Source: Lachnospiraceae bacterium
GTDB taxonomy: Bacteria; Bacillota; Clostridia; Lachnospirales; Lachnospiraceae
DNA: 32,388 nucleotides
Assembly: GCA_021203305.1 (NCBI GenBank)
Contig: JAJQBK010000063.1
Coordinates: 1 to 32,388 of the forward strand
Reading direction: 5' to 3'
The notes beneath the pieces were generated by a model. That model did not search any database and had not been told where the DNA came from. It saw only the letters and a list, made by a program, of their open reading frames with translations. Below, in pieces: positions 1 to 6,460 of the stretch. Position 1 is the stretch's first letter; each line of letters starts with the position of its first letter. The translations under genes and the position numbers were made by a program.

Positions 1-105
1 CGGTAAAAACGATGCTTTTTTAGGATTGCGCAAAGTTCAGTTTCACGGATTCAGGCAATAAGATAAGCATCTGGCGGAGGCCAATAAGGGAAGGACTAGA
101 AGAGC

Positions 106-1671
106 ATGGCGCAAAGAACAGTCTGTCTGTGCGATGGAAAATACATAGGCATAGAGACCATATATACCGTCGTTGACGGCCGGCAGATCAATATTCCGGA
201 GAAGCTGCGCGAGCTTCGGATCAGGAGCCGGAATAACGAGCTGTTCTGTCCCTGCGGCTGCGGCTCTAACCTGATTTTGGTGGCCGGGGATAAAAATCTG
301 CGGGAGCAGCATTTCCGCTTAAAGGATGGACAGTCTAATGCCGCCTGCACTGCGGTCACGGAGAGCAGGACCTCGCTGAATTCCAAGATTGTGCTGAAAT
401 GCTGGCTGGATGAAAAACTGAAGGCGAAGGATATTGAAACCCGGGTTCCCATTCACGCTGTTGACAGTGTGGAGAGGAGGTACGAGTTTTCCTTTCTTTC
501 CAGGGAAAAGAAAATCGCGCTGAGCTATTGCCGTGACAGGGCCAATCTGTCGGATGAGAAATTTGATATTCTGGAGAGCAACAGCCGCGGAATTTCCGTT
601 ATTTATGTGGTGGACAGGCATAATGGAGGCGGCAGCGGGCAGTATCCGGAAGGACTGATGAAGATTCAGAGCCGGCAGGGGTATTGTCTGCTTCTGGATA
701 TTATGGGGAAGGAGAGCGATCCTTCCCAGGGTGGCGGCTTTGGGCAGGAGAAAGCCCGGCGGGAGAAAAATGGGTGGAAACTGGAGAATTCCTATGAGAG
801 AGCGTCTCTGGAAGCAGTTTTTTACGCTCAGGACATCGATGGTCTGTGGCAGGAGATTTCCATCGCGTCAGGGAAGCCCGGCGAATTTGATATTGACGAA
901 ACCGGGGAGGTTTTATTTTCAGGGAAAAAGCTGCGCCTGTTAAAGGAAGGAGCGCTTTATCAGCTTCAGCGCGGAATGGAGGCGGAGAAAAAACGCCGCC
1001 AGGCCGAACAGGAGAGACAGGCCGCTTATCTGAGGGAGCTTCAGGAGGAAGAGAGAAAAAGGCAGGAGCAGGAAGAGAAGAGGCGTGAGGAGCTGCAGCG
1101 GGAACTGGAGGAGCAGCAAAGGCTGCGGAAGGAGGCCGAAGAGCAGCGAAGGAAGCTATATGAGGAAGAACGCCGCCGCAGAGAGGAAGAAGAAGCAAAA
1201 CGTCTGACACAGGCCAGACAAAGAGAAGAGGATTTTCGCCTGAATATGGAATCCGGCTTTGCCCAGCAGGAGAGGCAGATCCGGGATTCAGAAGGAAACC
1301 GCTGGATCAAGTGTGAGCTTTGCGGCAAAATCGCAAAGGAAAATGAGTTCGCAACTTACGGCGGGCCGGGACGGATTAATCTTGGAACTTGTAAGGAATG
1401 CGCCGGGCGGCAGCGGGGGCCGCGGCAGACAGAGCAAGCGGCGCCAGAACTGGCACAGACAGAACGGGCGAATATTTGCGAGGATCAGGCCGGAATGCGG
1501 AAAACCCGGGAAGCCAAAAAGAAAAATCCGGGAAGGACTGAGTTTAATATTTGCCCGCAATGCGGCGGAAGGCTTGTAGAACGAAGCGGAAAGTATGGTA
1601 AATTTATGGGGTGCAGCAATTATCCGGATTGCAGATACAGCAGGAAGCTGACAGGACAATCATCGGAATGA
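106..1671 (+). CDS. CoiA-like zinc-ribbon / coiled-coil protein with topoisomerase-type C4 zinc finger
   Basis: A 521-residue protein of unproven function. Near residues 47-65 there is a CPCGC cluster followed by an EQHF motif, then an ES...K stretch. This layout resembles the N-terminal zinc ribbon and restriction-like nuclease region of CoiA-family or DUF6035-type proteins. Residues about 285-390 form a long Glu/Arg/Gln-rich coiled coil. A second ribbon (CELCGK ... CKECAG) lies near residues 400-435. The C-terminus (about 480-515) has CPQCGG ... GCSNYPDC, the typical topoisomerase I DNA-binding C4 zinc finger. Three zinc sites plus a coiled coil suggest a nucleic-acid-binding or processing protein; that is inference. 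It stands alone, followed by a hairpin, next to an Rpn nuclease and upstream of a Wadjet locus. The domain assignment of the N-terminus is tentative, the C-terminal finger is secure. Confidence 0.75.
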   Translation: MAQRTVCLCDGKYIGIETIYTVVDGRQINIPEKLRELRIRSRNNELFCPCGCGSNLILVAGDKNLREQHFRLKDGQSNAACTAVTESRTSLNSKIVLKCWLDEKLKAKDIETRVPIHAVDSVERRYEFSFLSREKKIALSYCRDRANLSDEKFDILESNSRGISVIYVVDRHNGGGSGQYPEGLMKIQSRQGYCLLLDIMGKESDPSQGGGFGQEKARREKNGWKLENSYERASLEAVFYAQDIDGLWQEISIASGKPGEFDIDETGEVLFSGKKLRLLKEGALYQLQRGMEAEKKRRQAEQERQAAYLRELQEEERKRQEQEEKRREELQRELEEQQRLRKEAEEQRRKLYEEERRRREEEEAKRLTQARQREEDFRLNMESGFAQQERQIRDSEGNRWIKCELCGKIAKENEFATYGGPGRINLGTCKECAGRQRGPRQTEQAAPELAQTERANICEDQAGMRKTREAKKKNPGRTEFNICPQCGGRLVERSGKYGKFMGCSNYPDCRYSRKLTGQSSE

Positions 1672-1715
1672 TTTGATGATGATCGTCGGAAAAATCTACC
1701 GCCAATCGAAAAATC

Positions 1716-1750
1716 GCCGCCAATCCATGAATGGACGTTTGGCGGCATTT
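1716..1750 (+). terminator. Probable terminator hairpin after the CoiA-like gene
   Basis: GCCGCCAA (1716-1723) pairs with TTGGCGGC (1739-1746), with an inner TCCA/TGGA pairing. The stem is followed only by ATTTT, so it may be a weak intrinsic terminator. Confidence 0.5.
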
Positions 1751-2077
1751 TAATGTCATTGAGAAAATTGTGCATAGTGTTATTCAATTTCCTCCACAAT
1801 CAGTAAGTTTTAAGTTGAAAGAAACGTGAACAGTGTACCATATCCGGCTGAAAACAGGAAGGAGTTCAGATTAAGAAAAAAATTGAAAAAGTTTGTGACG
1901 AATTGGCGTTCCCGTGCCTATATATAGTGAAGGGCCTTTACAAAAAACAGTCGAATTGATGAGTCAGCTGGCGAATCATAGTACTTTGAATGTTTGTACT
2001 TGAATATTTGGCAAAATGGTGATAGACTGTAGTCGGGATGAAATCCTGACACCGGGCGCTTCAGAAGGAGGAATGCC
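1751..2077. other. Gene-free stretch before the Rpn gene
   Basis: No convincing ORF is seen. The stretch is AT-rich around 1870-1930. Just before the Rpn gene a small hairpin can form (GTCGGGA at 2032-2038 with TCCTGAC), followed by a good ribosome binding site, AGAAGGAGG, six bases before the ATG. A TATATA element near 1919-1924 could be part of a promoter, but no -35 element at normal spacing was found. Confidence 0.4.
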
Positions 2078-3163
2078 ATGGGTGTACAGGACACGTCTAC
2101 AAAAGATTACTTAAGTGATGCGGACATTTTCACGGATGCGGTGAATTACTATCTGTACGGTGGGGAGAAGGTGGTAAAGCCAAATTCCCTGAAGCCTCTG
2201 AATTCTGATTTGCTTTTACATGTTTTCGGGCATGATGATGAAGCAAAAAGGCGCAAAGGGAAAGATAAAGAGGTGGAGCGGTACCGCGATGTCGTGCGGC
2301 AGTGGAATGTAATGGAGGATGACACCTGCTCTTACGCGATCTTCGGCATCGAGGCGCAGACAAAGACGCATTATGGAATGCCGGTTCGCAGTAACCTTTA
2401 TGACGCGCTGCAGTACGCGTTACAGGCTGAGGCGCTGCGCGCACTTCACAGGAGCGAGGGAGGGAAGGAGAGTTCAGAGGAGTTTCTGTCAGGCATGCAC
2501 AGGACGGATCGGCTGGTTCCTGTGATTACCCTCTGTATTCACTTTGGTCCGGAACCCTGGGACGGGGCTTTGAGCCTGAGGGAGCTTATTGATCTGCCGG
2601 ATGAGCGGCTATCGCCTTATATTCAGGACTACAAAGTGCTGCTGATTGAGCCTTCCCGGATGTGCGAAGAGGATTTTCAGAAGTTTTCCACAAGCCTGGG
2701 AGATGTGCTGAGGTTCATGAAGGCGGCGCCGGACAAAAGGAAGCTGAAGGAATTGCTGAATGGGAATGAGGCGTATCAAAAGCTGGATCGCAAGGCGGCG
2801 CGGGTGATACGGGACTGCGCGAATATCAAAATCAATATTGAAACAACGGAGGTGGTAAACGTGTGTAAAGGCTGGGAAGATGCGATCGAGGACGCGAGAC
2901 AGGAAGAGCGCGAAGCGGCACAGGAGCGGGAGAGAAAGCTTTGCAAAGGCTGGGAAGACGCGATCGAGGACGCAAAAGAAGAGGGAAGACAGGAAGAGCG
3001 CGAAGCGGCACAGGAGCGGGAGAAGAATACTATTATCAATAATACAATTGGCATTTACCGCGAGATGGTTCTTCCGGAGATGGATATCCGGCAGCGCATT
3101 ATGCAGAAATACGCATTGACGGAGCAGGAAGCTGACAGCTATATGATGTCTCAAAGCGCATAA
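2078..3163 (+). CDS. Rpn-family recombination-promoting nuclease (PD-(D/E)XK transposase-like)
   Basis: A 361-residue protein of the Rpn / transposase_31-like family, whose members cut DNA through a PD-(D/E)XK fold and promote RecA-independent recombination. The core is visible: DADIF near residue 14, then GIEAQT (the E-X-Q version of the catalytic strand) near residues 90-95, and THYGMPVRSNLYDALQY just after it, a typical family block. The C-terminal third is charged and helical and contains a tandem repeat starting CKGWEDAIEDA (residues 263 and 289). The end (IRQRIMQKYALTEQEADSYM) resembles the usual family tail. The gene has its own strong ribosome binding site and a downstream terminator, so it is monocistronic. 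Family members are often multicopy and variable in the C-terminus. Target and physiological role are unknown here. Confidence 0.85.
   Translation: MGVQDTSTKDYLSDADIFTDAVNYYLYGGEKVVKPNSLKPLNSDLLLHVFGHDDEAKRRKGKDKEVERYRDVVRQWNVMEDDTCSYAIFGIEAQTKTHYGMPVRSNLYDALQYALQAEALRALHRSEGGKESSEEFLSGMHRTDRLVPVITLCIHFGPEPWDGALSLRELIDLPDERLSPYIQDYKVLLIEPSRMCEEDFQKFSTSLGDVLRFMKAAPDKRKLKELLNGNEAYQKLDRKAARVIRDCANIKINIETTEVVNVCKGWEDAIEDARQEEREAAQERERKLCKGWEDAIEDAKEEGRQEEREAAQEREKNTIINNTIGIYREMVLPEMDIRQRIMQKYALTEQEADSYMMSQSA
2864..3025 (+). repeat. In-frame tandem repeat inside the Rpn gene
   Basis: Two copies of about 78-84 bp begin at 2864 and 2942. Both encode CKGWEDAIEDA and then RQEEREAAQERE; the second has four extra residues (KEEG) between these blocks. 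The DNA is nearly identical between copies (for example GAAGAGCGCGAAGCGGCACA in both), which points to recent duplication by slippage or recombination. Confidence 0.9.
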
Positions 3164-3196
3164 ATCGTGACATGGAATTTTAGAATGGGCACTGTC

Positions 3197-3220
3197 AAAA
3201 AGCTCGCACGGGAGCTTTTT
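3197..3220 (+). terminator. Intrinsic terminator after the Rpn gene
   Basis: AAAAAGCTC (3197-3205) and GAGCTTTTT (3212-3220) form a perfect 9-bp stem with a six-base loop, ending in a T run. Confidence 0.85.
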
Positions 3221-3267
3221 CGCAGGGTATAGCATAAGTCCCGTCAGATGTACAGGCAAATTAATGA

Positions 3268-3296
3268 TAGAAAAGTCAGGGGGTCTGTGTTATACT
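3268..3296 (+). promoter_or_regulatory. Possible sigma-A promoter for the Nudix gene
   Basis: TATACT at 3291-3296, preceded by a TG-rich extended -10 context (CTGTGT), is a good -10 box. The matching -35 position (TAGAAA at 3268) is poor. It lies about 40 bases before the start codon. Confidence 0.35.
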
Positions 3297-3336
3297 GGGA
3301 AAAATGAGATAAAAGCATGAAATGGGAGGTTTTTTC

Positions 3337-3804
3337 ATGTCTGACTACATCATGGATTTACGCAAAATCGTAGGCCATCGTCCGCTCCTGCAGGTCGGCG
3401 CCAGTGTGATTCTGGAGGATGAGCGGGGGCGGATCCTGCTGGAGCTGAGGACGGACAATCACTGCTGGGGCTATCCTGGCGGCTCAGTGGATTTAGATGA
3501 AGTCGTGGAGGACGCAGCCAGAAGAGAGTTGTTTGAGGAGACCGGTCTTGTGGCCGATTCCCTGGAGCTGTTTGGTGTATTTTCAGGGAAAGATTTGCAT
3601 TATGTATACCCGAATGGGGACGAAGTTTCTAATGTAGACGTTGTATTTTTGTGCAAAAGCTACAGCGGGTCGATGAAATGCCAGGAGGAAGAGGTGGAGA
3701 GGCTGGAATTTTTTGCGCCGGAGGATGTTCCGGAGAACCTCTCGCCGCCGATCAGAAAGCCGGTGCTTGAGTGGACCCGGAGGAAGCTGGCTCAATCGAA
3801 GTAA
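3337..3804 (+). CDS. Nudix hydrolase
   Basis: A 155-residue hydrolase of nucleoside diphosphate-linked compounds. The full Nudix box G-X5-E-X7-REUXEEXGU is present at residues 49-71, ending RELFEETGL, so the Mg-binding glutamates are intact. The start at 3337 was preferred over an upstream in-frame ATG at 3322 because the ribosome binding site GGGAGG (3324-3329) overlaps the earlier ATG and is correctly spaced from 3337. The family covers ADP-ribose, NADH, oxidised nucleotides and others; the substrate cannot be told from the sequence. It sits 93 bases before jetA with no obvious terminator between, so it could be co-transcribed with the Wadjet genes, although a functional link is not established. 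Confidence 0.9.
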   Translation: MSDYIMDLRKIVGHRPLLQVGASVILEDERGRILLELRTDNHCWGYPGGSVDLDEVVEDAARRELFEETGLVADSLELFGVFSGKDLHYVYPNGDEVSNVDVVFLCKSYSGSMKCQEEEVERLEFFAPEDVPENLSPPIRKPVLEWTRRKLAQSK

Positions 3805-3897
3805 AGAGGATGTGAGAAATGCCGGAAAACACATATGATTATGCAGGTGATGCCGACAGAAATTCAGAATACTTTCAGATAAAGGAGACCCTCCCCC

Positions 3898-5295
3898 ATG
3901 CTTTTTGATATTATCCCCGGCAATTTTTTCTCTCCCCTGTCCTCTCCGGGCAGGGTAGTATACTGGGAATGTCTCTGCCGCCTGTTTGCTGTGACAAACC
4001 GTCAGCTTTCCTTTGGTGTGGAGCGGGATGTTCTGGTGGACGAGCTGCAGTTTTATTTTGATTCTTCCATGGCGGCGCAGATGTCCGGGGAGGAGTGGGA
4101 GAACGCAGAGCCGGGGAGTATGACCAGCAGAGACAAGGCCAATTTCATCCTGCGGCGTCTGGAGGGATACGGCTGGATTTCGGTGGAGACGGACTACAGC
4201 TATGTGCAGCGGGTGAATTTCCGAGATTACGCGGTGCAGGTCATGAAAACCCTGCTCAACCTATCCGATGAAAAGAAAACCGAATATCAGGGATATATCT
4301 ATACCATTTACAGTCTGGCCCGGTCCGGAGGCGAAAGCCCCGGTCTCGGGCTTTTGCAGATTGTGGAGAATACAGACGCTCTGCTGACCGGCCTGAAAAG
4401 TTTAAATGCCAATATCCGACGATACATTGACGATCTGACAAAGCACAGCACCGTGGCTGAGATACTGGACGCTTTGCTGAATGATTATTACAGCAATGTG
4501 GTGGACAAGGCCTATCACAGACTTTTAACCTCTGACAATGTGTCTAAATTCCGGCCGGAAATTTTAGAGCGGCTGGAGGCCAATGCCAGAAGCGAGGCCT
4601 ATCTGAAAAAAGCTTCCGCAGAGATTGCCGTGCTTCATGGAATCACGGAGGAGGAGGCCAGGGAGGAGACTCTCTCCATGCTGCATGAGGTCATCGACGC
4701 TTTCCGGCGGATGGACGACATCCTGAGCGAGATCAATCAGAAAAACACCAGGTATCAGCGGTCTGCGATCAACCGTGCCAGGTTTCTTCTCTCCTCCGGG
4801 GAGGATATCCGGGGGCAGCTGAAGGGAATTCTGACCACACTGGGGGAGCAGATTACGGAGAGAAGGCTGGACTATAACGCAGTCTATGAGCTGGAGGAAA
4901 TGGATCGCATGATCCGCATTTTTTCCTGGGAATACCTGGACATGGATTCTCTGTATGCGCCGGTGGAGGGCAAAAAGGAATTTGTGCCAAAGCCTGTGGA
5001 AGCGCATATTCCTGACCGTCAGAAACGGGAGGAAAAACGCAGGCAGATGCAGGAAAAGCTGCAAAAAGTGCTCAGCCCGCAGAAAATTGACGAATATGTG
5101 ACGCAGATGCTGGCGGGCAGGCAGCAGATGAAGGCATCAGACCTGCCGCTGAACGAGGAGGATACCTTTATCCGGGTGATTTATATCCGGCTGTATGGGC
5201 AGAGAAATACCATGAGCTATGAGCTGGAGCCGGGAAGCGAAGTGTTAAAGGACGGCTTCCGGTTTCGCGACTTTATGATTCATAAGAAGGGGTAA
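3898..5295 (+). CDS. jetA: Wadjet system protein JetA (kleisin-like subunit)
   Basis: A 465-residue protein recognised by its position and sequence style as the JetA subunit of a Wadjet anti-plasmid system. JetA corresponds to the MukF-like kleisin that bridges the JetC SMC heads. The N-terminal part (LFDIIPGNFFSPLSSPGRVVYWECL) looks like the winged-helix start of the DUF5716-type JetA group, followed by a largely helical region with an LEANARSEAYLKKASAEIAVL segment. The ribosome binding site AAAGGAG lies ten bases upstream. jetB begins three bases after the stop, as expected for a coupled operon. The DUF5716 type suggests a type III-like rather than type I Wadjet; the type is from memory of family architecture and should be treated as provisional. 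Confidence 0.85.
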   Translation: MLFDIIPGNFFSPLSSPGRVVYWECLCRLFAVTNRQLSFGVERDVLVDELQFYFDSSMAAQMSGEEWENAEPGSMTSRDKANFILRRLEGYGWISVETDYSYVQRVNFRDYAVQVMKTLLNLSDEKKTEYQGYIYTIYSLARSGGESPGLGLLQIVENTDALLTGLKSLNANIRRYIDDLTKHSTVAEILDALLNDYYSNVVDKAYHRLLTSDNVSKFRPEILERLEANARSEAYLKKASAEIAVLHGITEEEAREETLSMLHEVIDAFRRMDDILSEINQKNTRYQRSAINRARFLLSSGEDIRGQLKGILTTLGEQITERRLDYNAVYELEEMDRMIRIFSWEYLDMDSLYAPVEGKKEFVPKPVEAHIPDRQKREEKRRQMQEKLQKVLSPQKIDEYVTQMLAGRQQMKASDLPLNEEDTFIRVIYIRLYGQRNTMSYELEPGSEVLKDGFRFRDFMIHKKG

Positions 5296-5298
5296 CCA

Positions 5299-5991
5299 AT
5301 GGATTTATTTGAGGGAATGCTGCAGAAGGATAAGGATGAATTCCGCCGGGTCTGCAATAAGCTGATGAGCGTCTGCTTTATTGTGAGGCGCAATGAGACC
5401 TCGAAGACGGATTACTATTTTATTCTGCGTCACCGGAATGTGTTTGAACGCTATCTGGACGTGCTGGGCTATGCCCTGGAAATCAACGAGGATTACGGCG
5501 TTATTCAGCTGGTGAACCGGGAGAATTACAATCATCTGAATTTGAGGCTCAATGACTCCATTATTCTGCTGATTTTACGAATTCTGTATGATGAAAAAAA
5601 ACGGGAGCTGTCTCTGACGGACGTGGTGGTGAACCTGGGGGATATCCAGGAAAAATACCTTTCCCTGAAAATCAGGGAAAAGCAGATCGACAAGACCACC
5701 ATGGGGAATGCCCTGCGCATCTTCAGAAGGTATAACCTGATTGAAATTCTGGACAGGGAGCTGAATCAGGAGGATTCGCGGATTATTATTTACGATTCTA
5801 TTCTGATGGCTGTCAGGGTAGAGGATATCCGCCGGGTTTATGAGTTGTTGGAAAAGTACCGGGAACGAAGGAAGGAAGGCGGCCCGGCGGGGGTGTCTGT
5901 CAAAGTGATGGATCAGAATCGCGGATTTCTATTCGGCAGCCGGGAGGAGGAAAACGAGGATGAAGAAGCTTCAGAGAATCCGGCTGATTAA
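5299..5991 (+). CDS. jetB: Wadjet system protein JetB (MukE-like, DUF6063-type)
   Basis: A 230-residue protein in the JetB position, equivalent to MukE/KITE subunits that bind the kleisin. The text is typical of tandem winged-helix proteins: RHRNVFERYLDVLGYALEIN near the N-terminus and NDSIILLILRILYDEKKREL around residue 85-105, followed by KTTMGNALRIFRRYNLIEIL and an acidic tail. It starts three bases after jetA, behind AGAAGGGG, and overlaps the start of jetC by 32 bases. Together these indicate translational coupling within one operon. The JetB role is well supported by context; the precise Pfam family is less certain. Confidence 0.82.
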   Translation: MDLFEGMLQKDKDEFRRVCNKLMSVCFIVRRNETSKTDYYFILRHRNVFERYLDVLGYALEINEDYGVIQLVNRENYNHLNLRLNDSIILLILRILYDEKKRELSLTDVVVNLGDIQEKYLSLKIREKQIDKTTMGNALRIFRRYNLIEILDRELNQEDSRIIIYDSILMAVRVEDIRRVYELLEKYRERRKEGGPAGVSVKVMDQNRGFLFGSREEENEDEEASENPAD

Positions 5992-6460
5992 CTGGCACCG
6001 CTTCTCTAATGAGACCATAGAGCTGGCGGATTCTGTCCTTTTGTCAGGGGAAAACGGCACCGGCAAGTCCACTCTGCTGGACGCCATCCAGTTTGTGATC
6101 ACCTGCTCCAAGAATCATTTTAACGTGGCCGCCCACGACAAGGGAAAGAGAAATCTGAACAGCTACATGCGCTGCAAAACCGGCAGGGAGGATCGTCCCT
6201 ATGAGCGAGCAGGGGAGATCACCAGCCATATTGCCCTGGAATTTTATGATGAGGCCAGAAAACAGCCCTTTATTGTGGGCACGGTTCTGGATTCTGCCTC
6301 CGAAGAGAAGGAGCCCAACGCGGTCTGGTATCTGATGGAAAATCAGACCATCGAGGATGGACTTTTTCTGCGGGGAAATCAGATCAAGTCCATCGCGGTA
6401 TTCCACGCCACCAATAAAATCAAAATCTTTGCCAATACCCAGACGGAAGCGAAAAAATGA
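5960..6460 (+). CDS. jetC: JetC N-terminal part (SMC-like ATPase head, Walker A), interrupted by a frameshift
   Basis: The 166-residue N-terminal part of JetC, the MukB/SMC-like motor of Wadjet. It begins MKKLQRIRLINWHRFSNE, the usual SMC/RecF-type start, and carries the Walker A motif GENGTGKS at residues 30-37. The reading frame ends at a TGA immediately after a run of six A (6452-6457). The rest of the protein continues without loss of sequence in the -1 frame from 6457. With a seventh A the two parts would join as ...EAKKMMKNRFG... and give 1083 residues, a normal JetC size. Alone, this part lacks the hinge, coiled coils, signature motif and Walker B, so it cannot be an active ATPase. It may be a real inactivating deletion, a phase-variable or slippage site, or a sequencing error. 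Confidence 0.85.
   Translation: MKKLQRIRLINWHRFSNETIELADSVLLSGENGTGKSTLLDAIQFVITCSKNHFNVAAHDKGKRNLNSYMRCKTGREDRPYERAGEITSHIALEFYDEARKQPFIVGTVLDSASEEKEPNAVWYLMENQTIEDGLFLRGNQIKSIAVFHATNKIKIFANTQTEAKK
6451..6460 (+). other. Homopolymer frameshift / ATGA junction in jetC
   Basis: The sequence GAAAAAATGA has six A residues. The zero frame reads AAA AAA TGA; the next ORF opens with the ATG that overlaps this stop by four bases. The arrangement would allow -1 slippage on the A run, addition of an A by RNA polymerase, or stop-start reinitiation. A loss or gain of one A switches the gene between split and continuous. Confidence 0.85.

Noticed and set aside
701-1328. Long minus-strand ORFs opposite the CoiA-like coiled coil
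   Set aside because: They are low-complexity mirror frames of a GAG/AAG-rich coding region, with no start signals.
1880-1990. A short coding remnant upstream of the Rpn gene (frame reading KKKIEKVCDELAFPCLYIVKGLYKKQ)
   Set aside because: The frame is open for about 34 codons and follows AGGAAGGAG, but it would need an ATT start and resembles no known protein.
3819-3908. A 29-residue ORF between the Nudix gene and jetA
   Set aside because: The ribosome binding site is weak, the ORF overlaps the jetA start in another frame, and it shows no recognisable domain.
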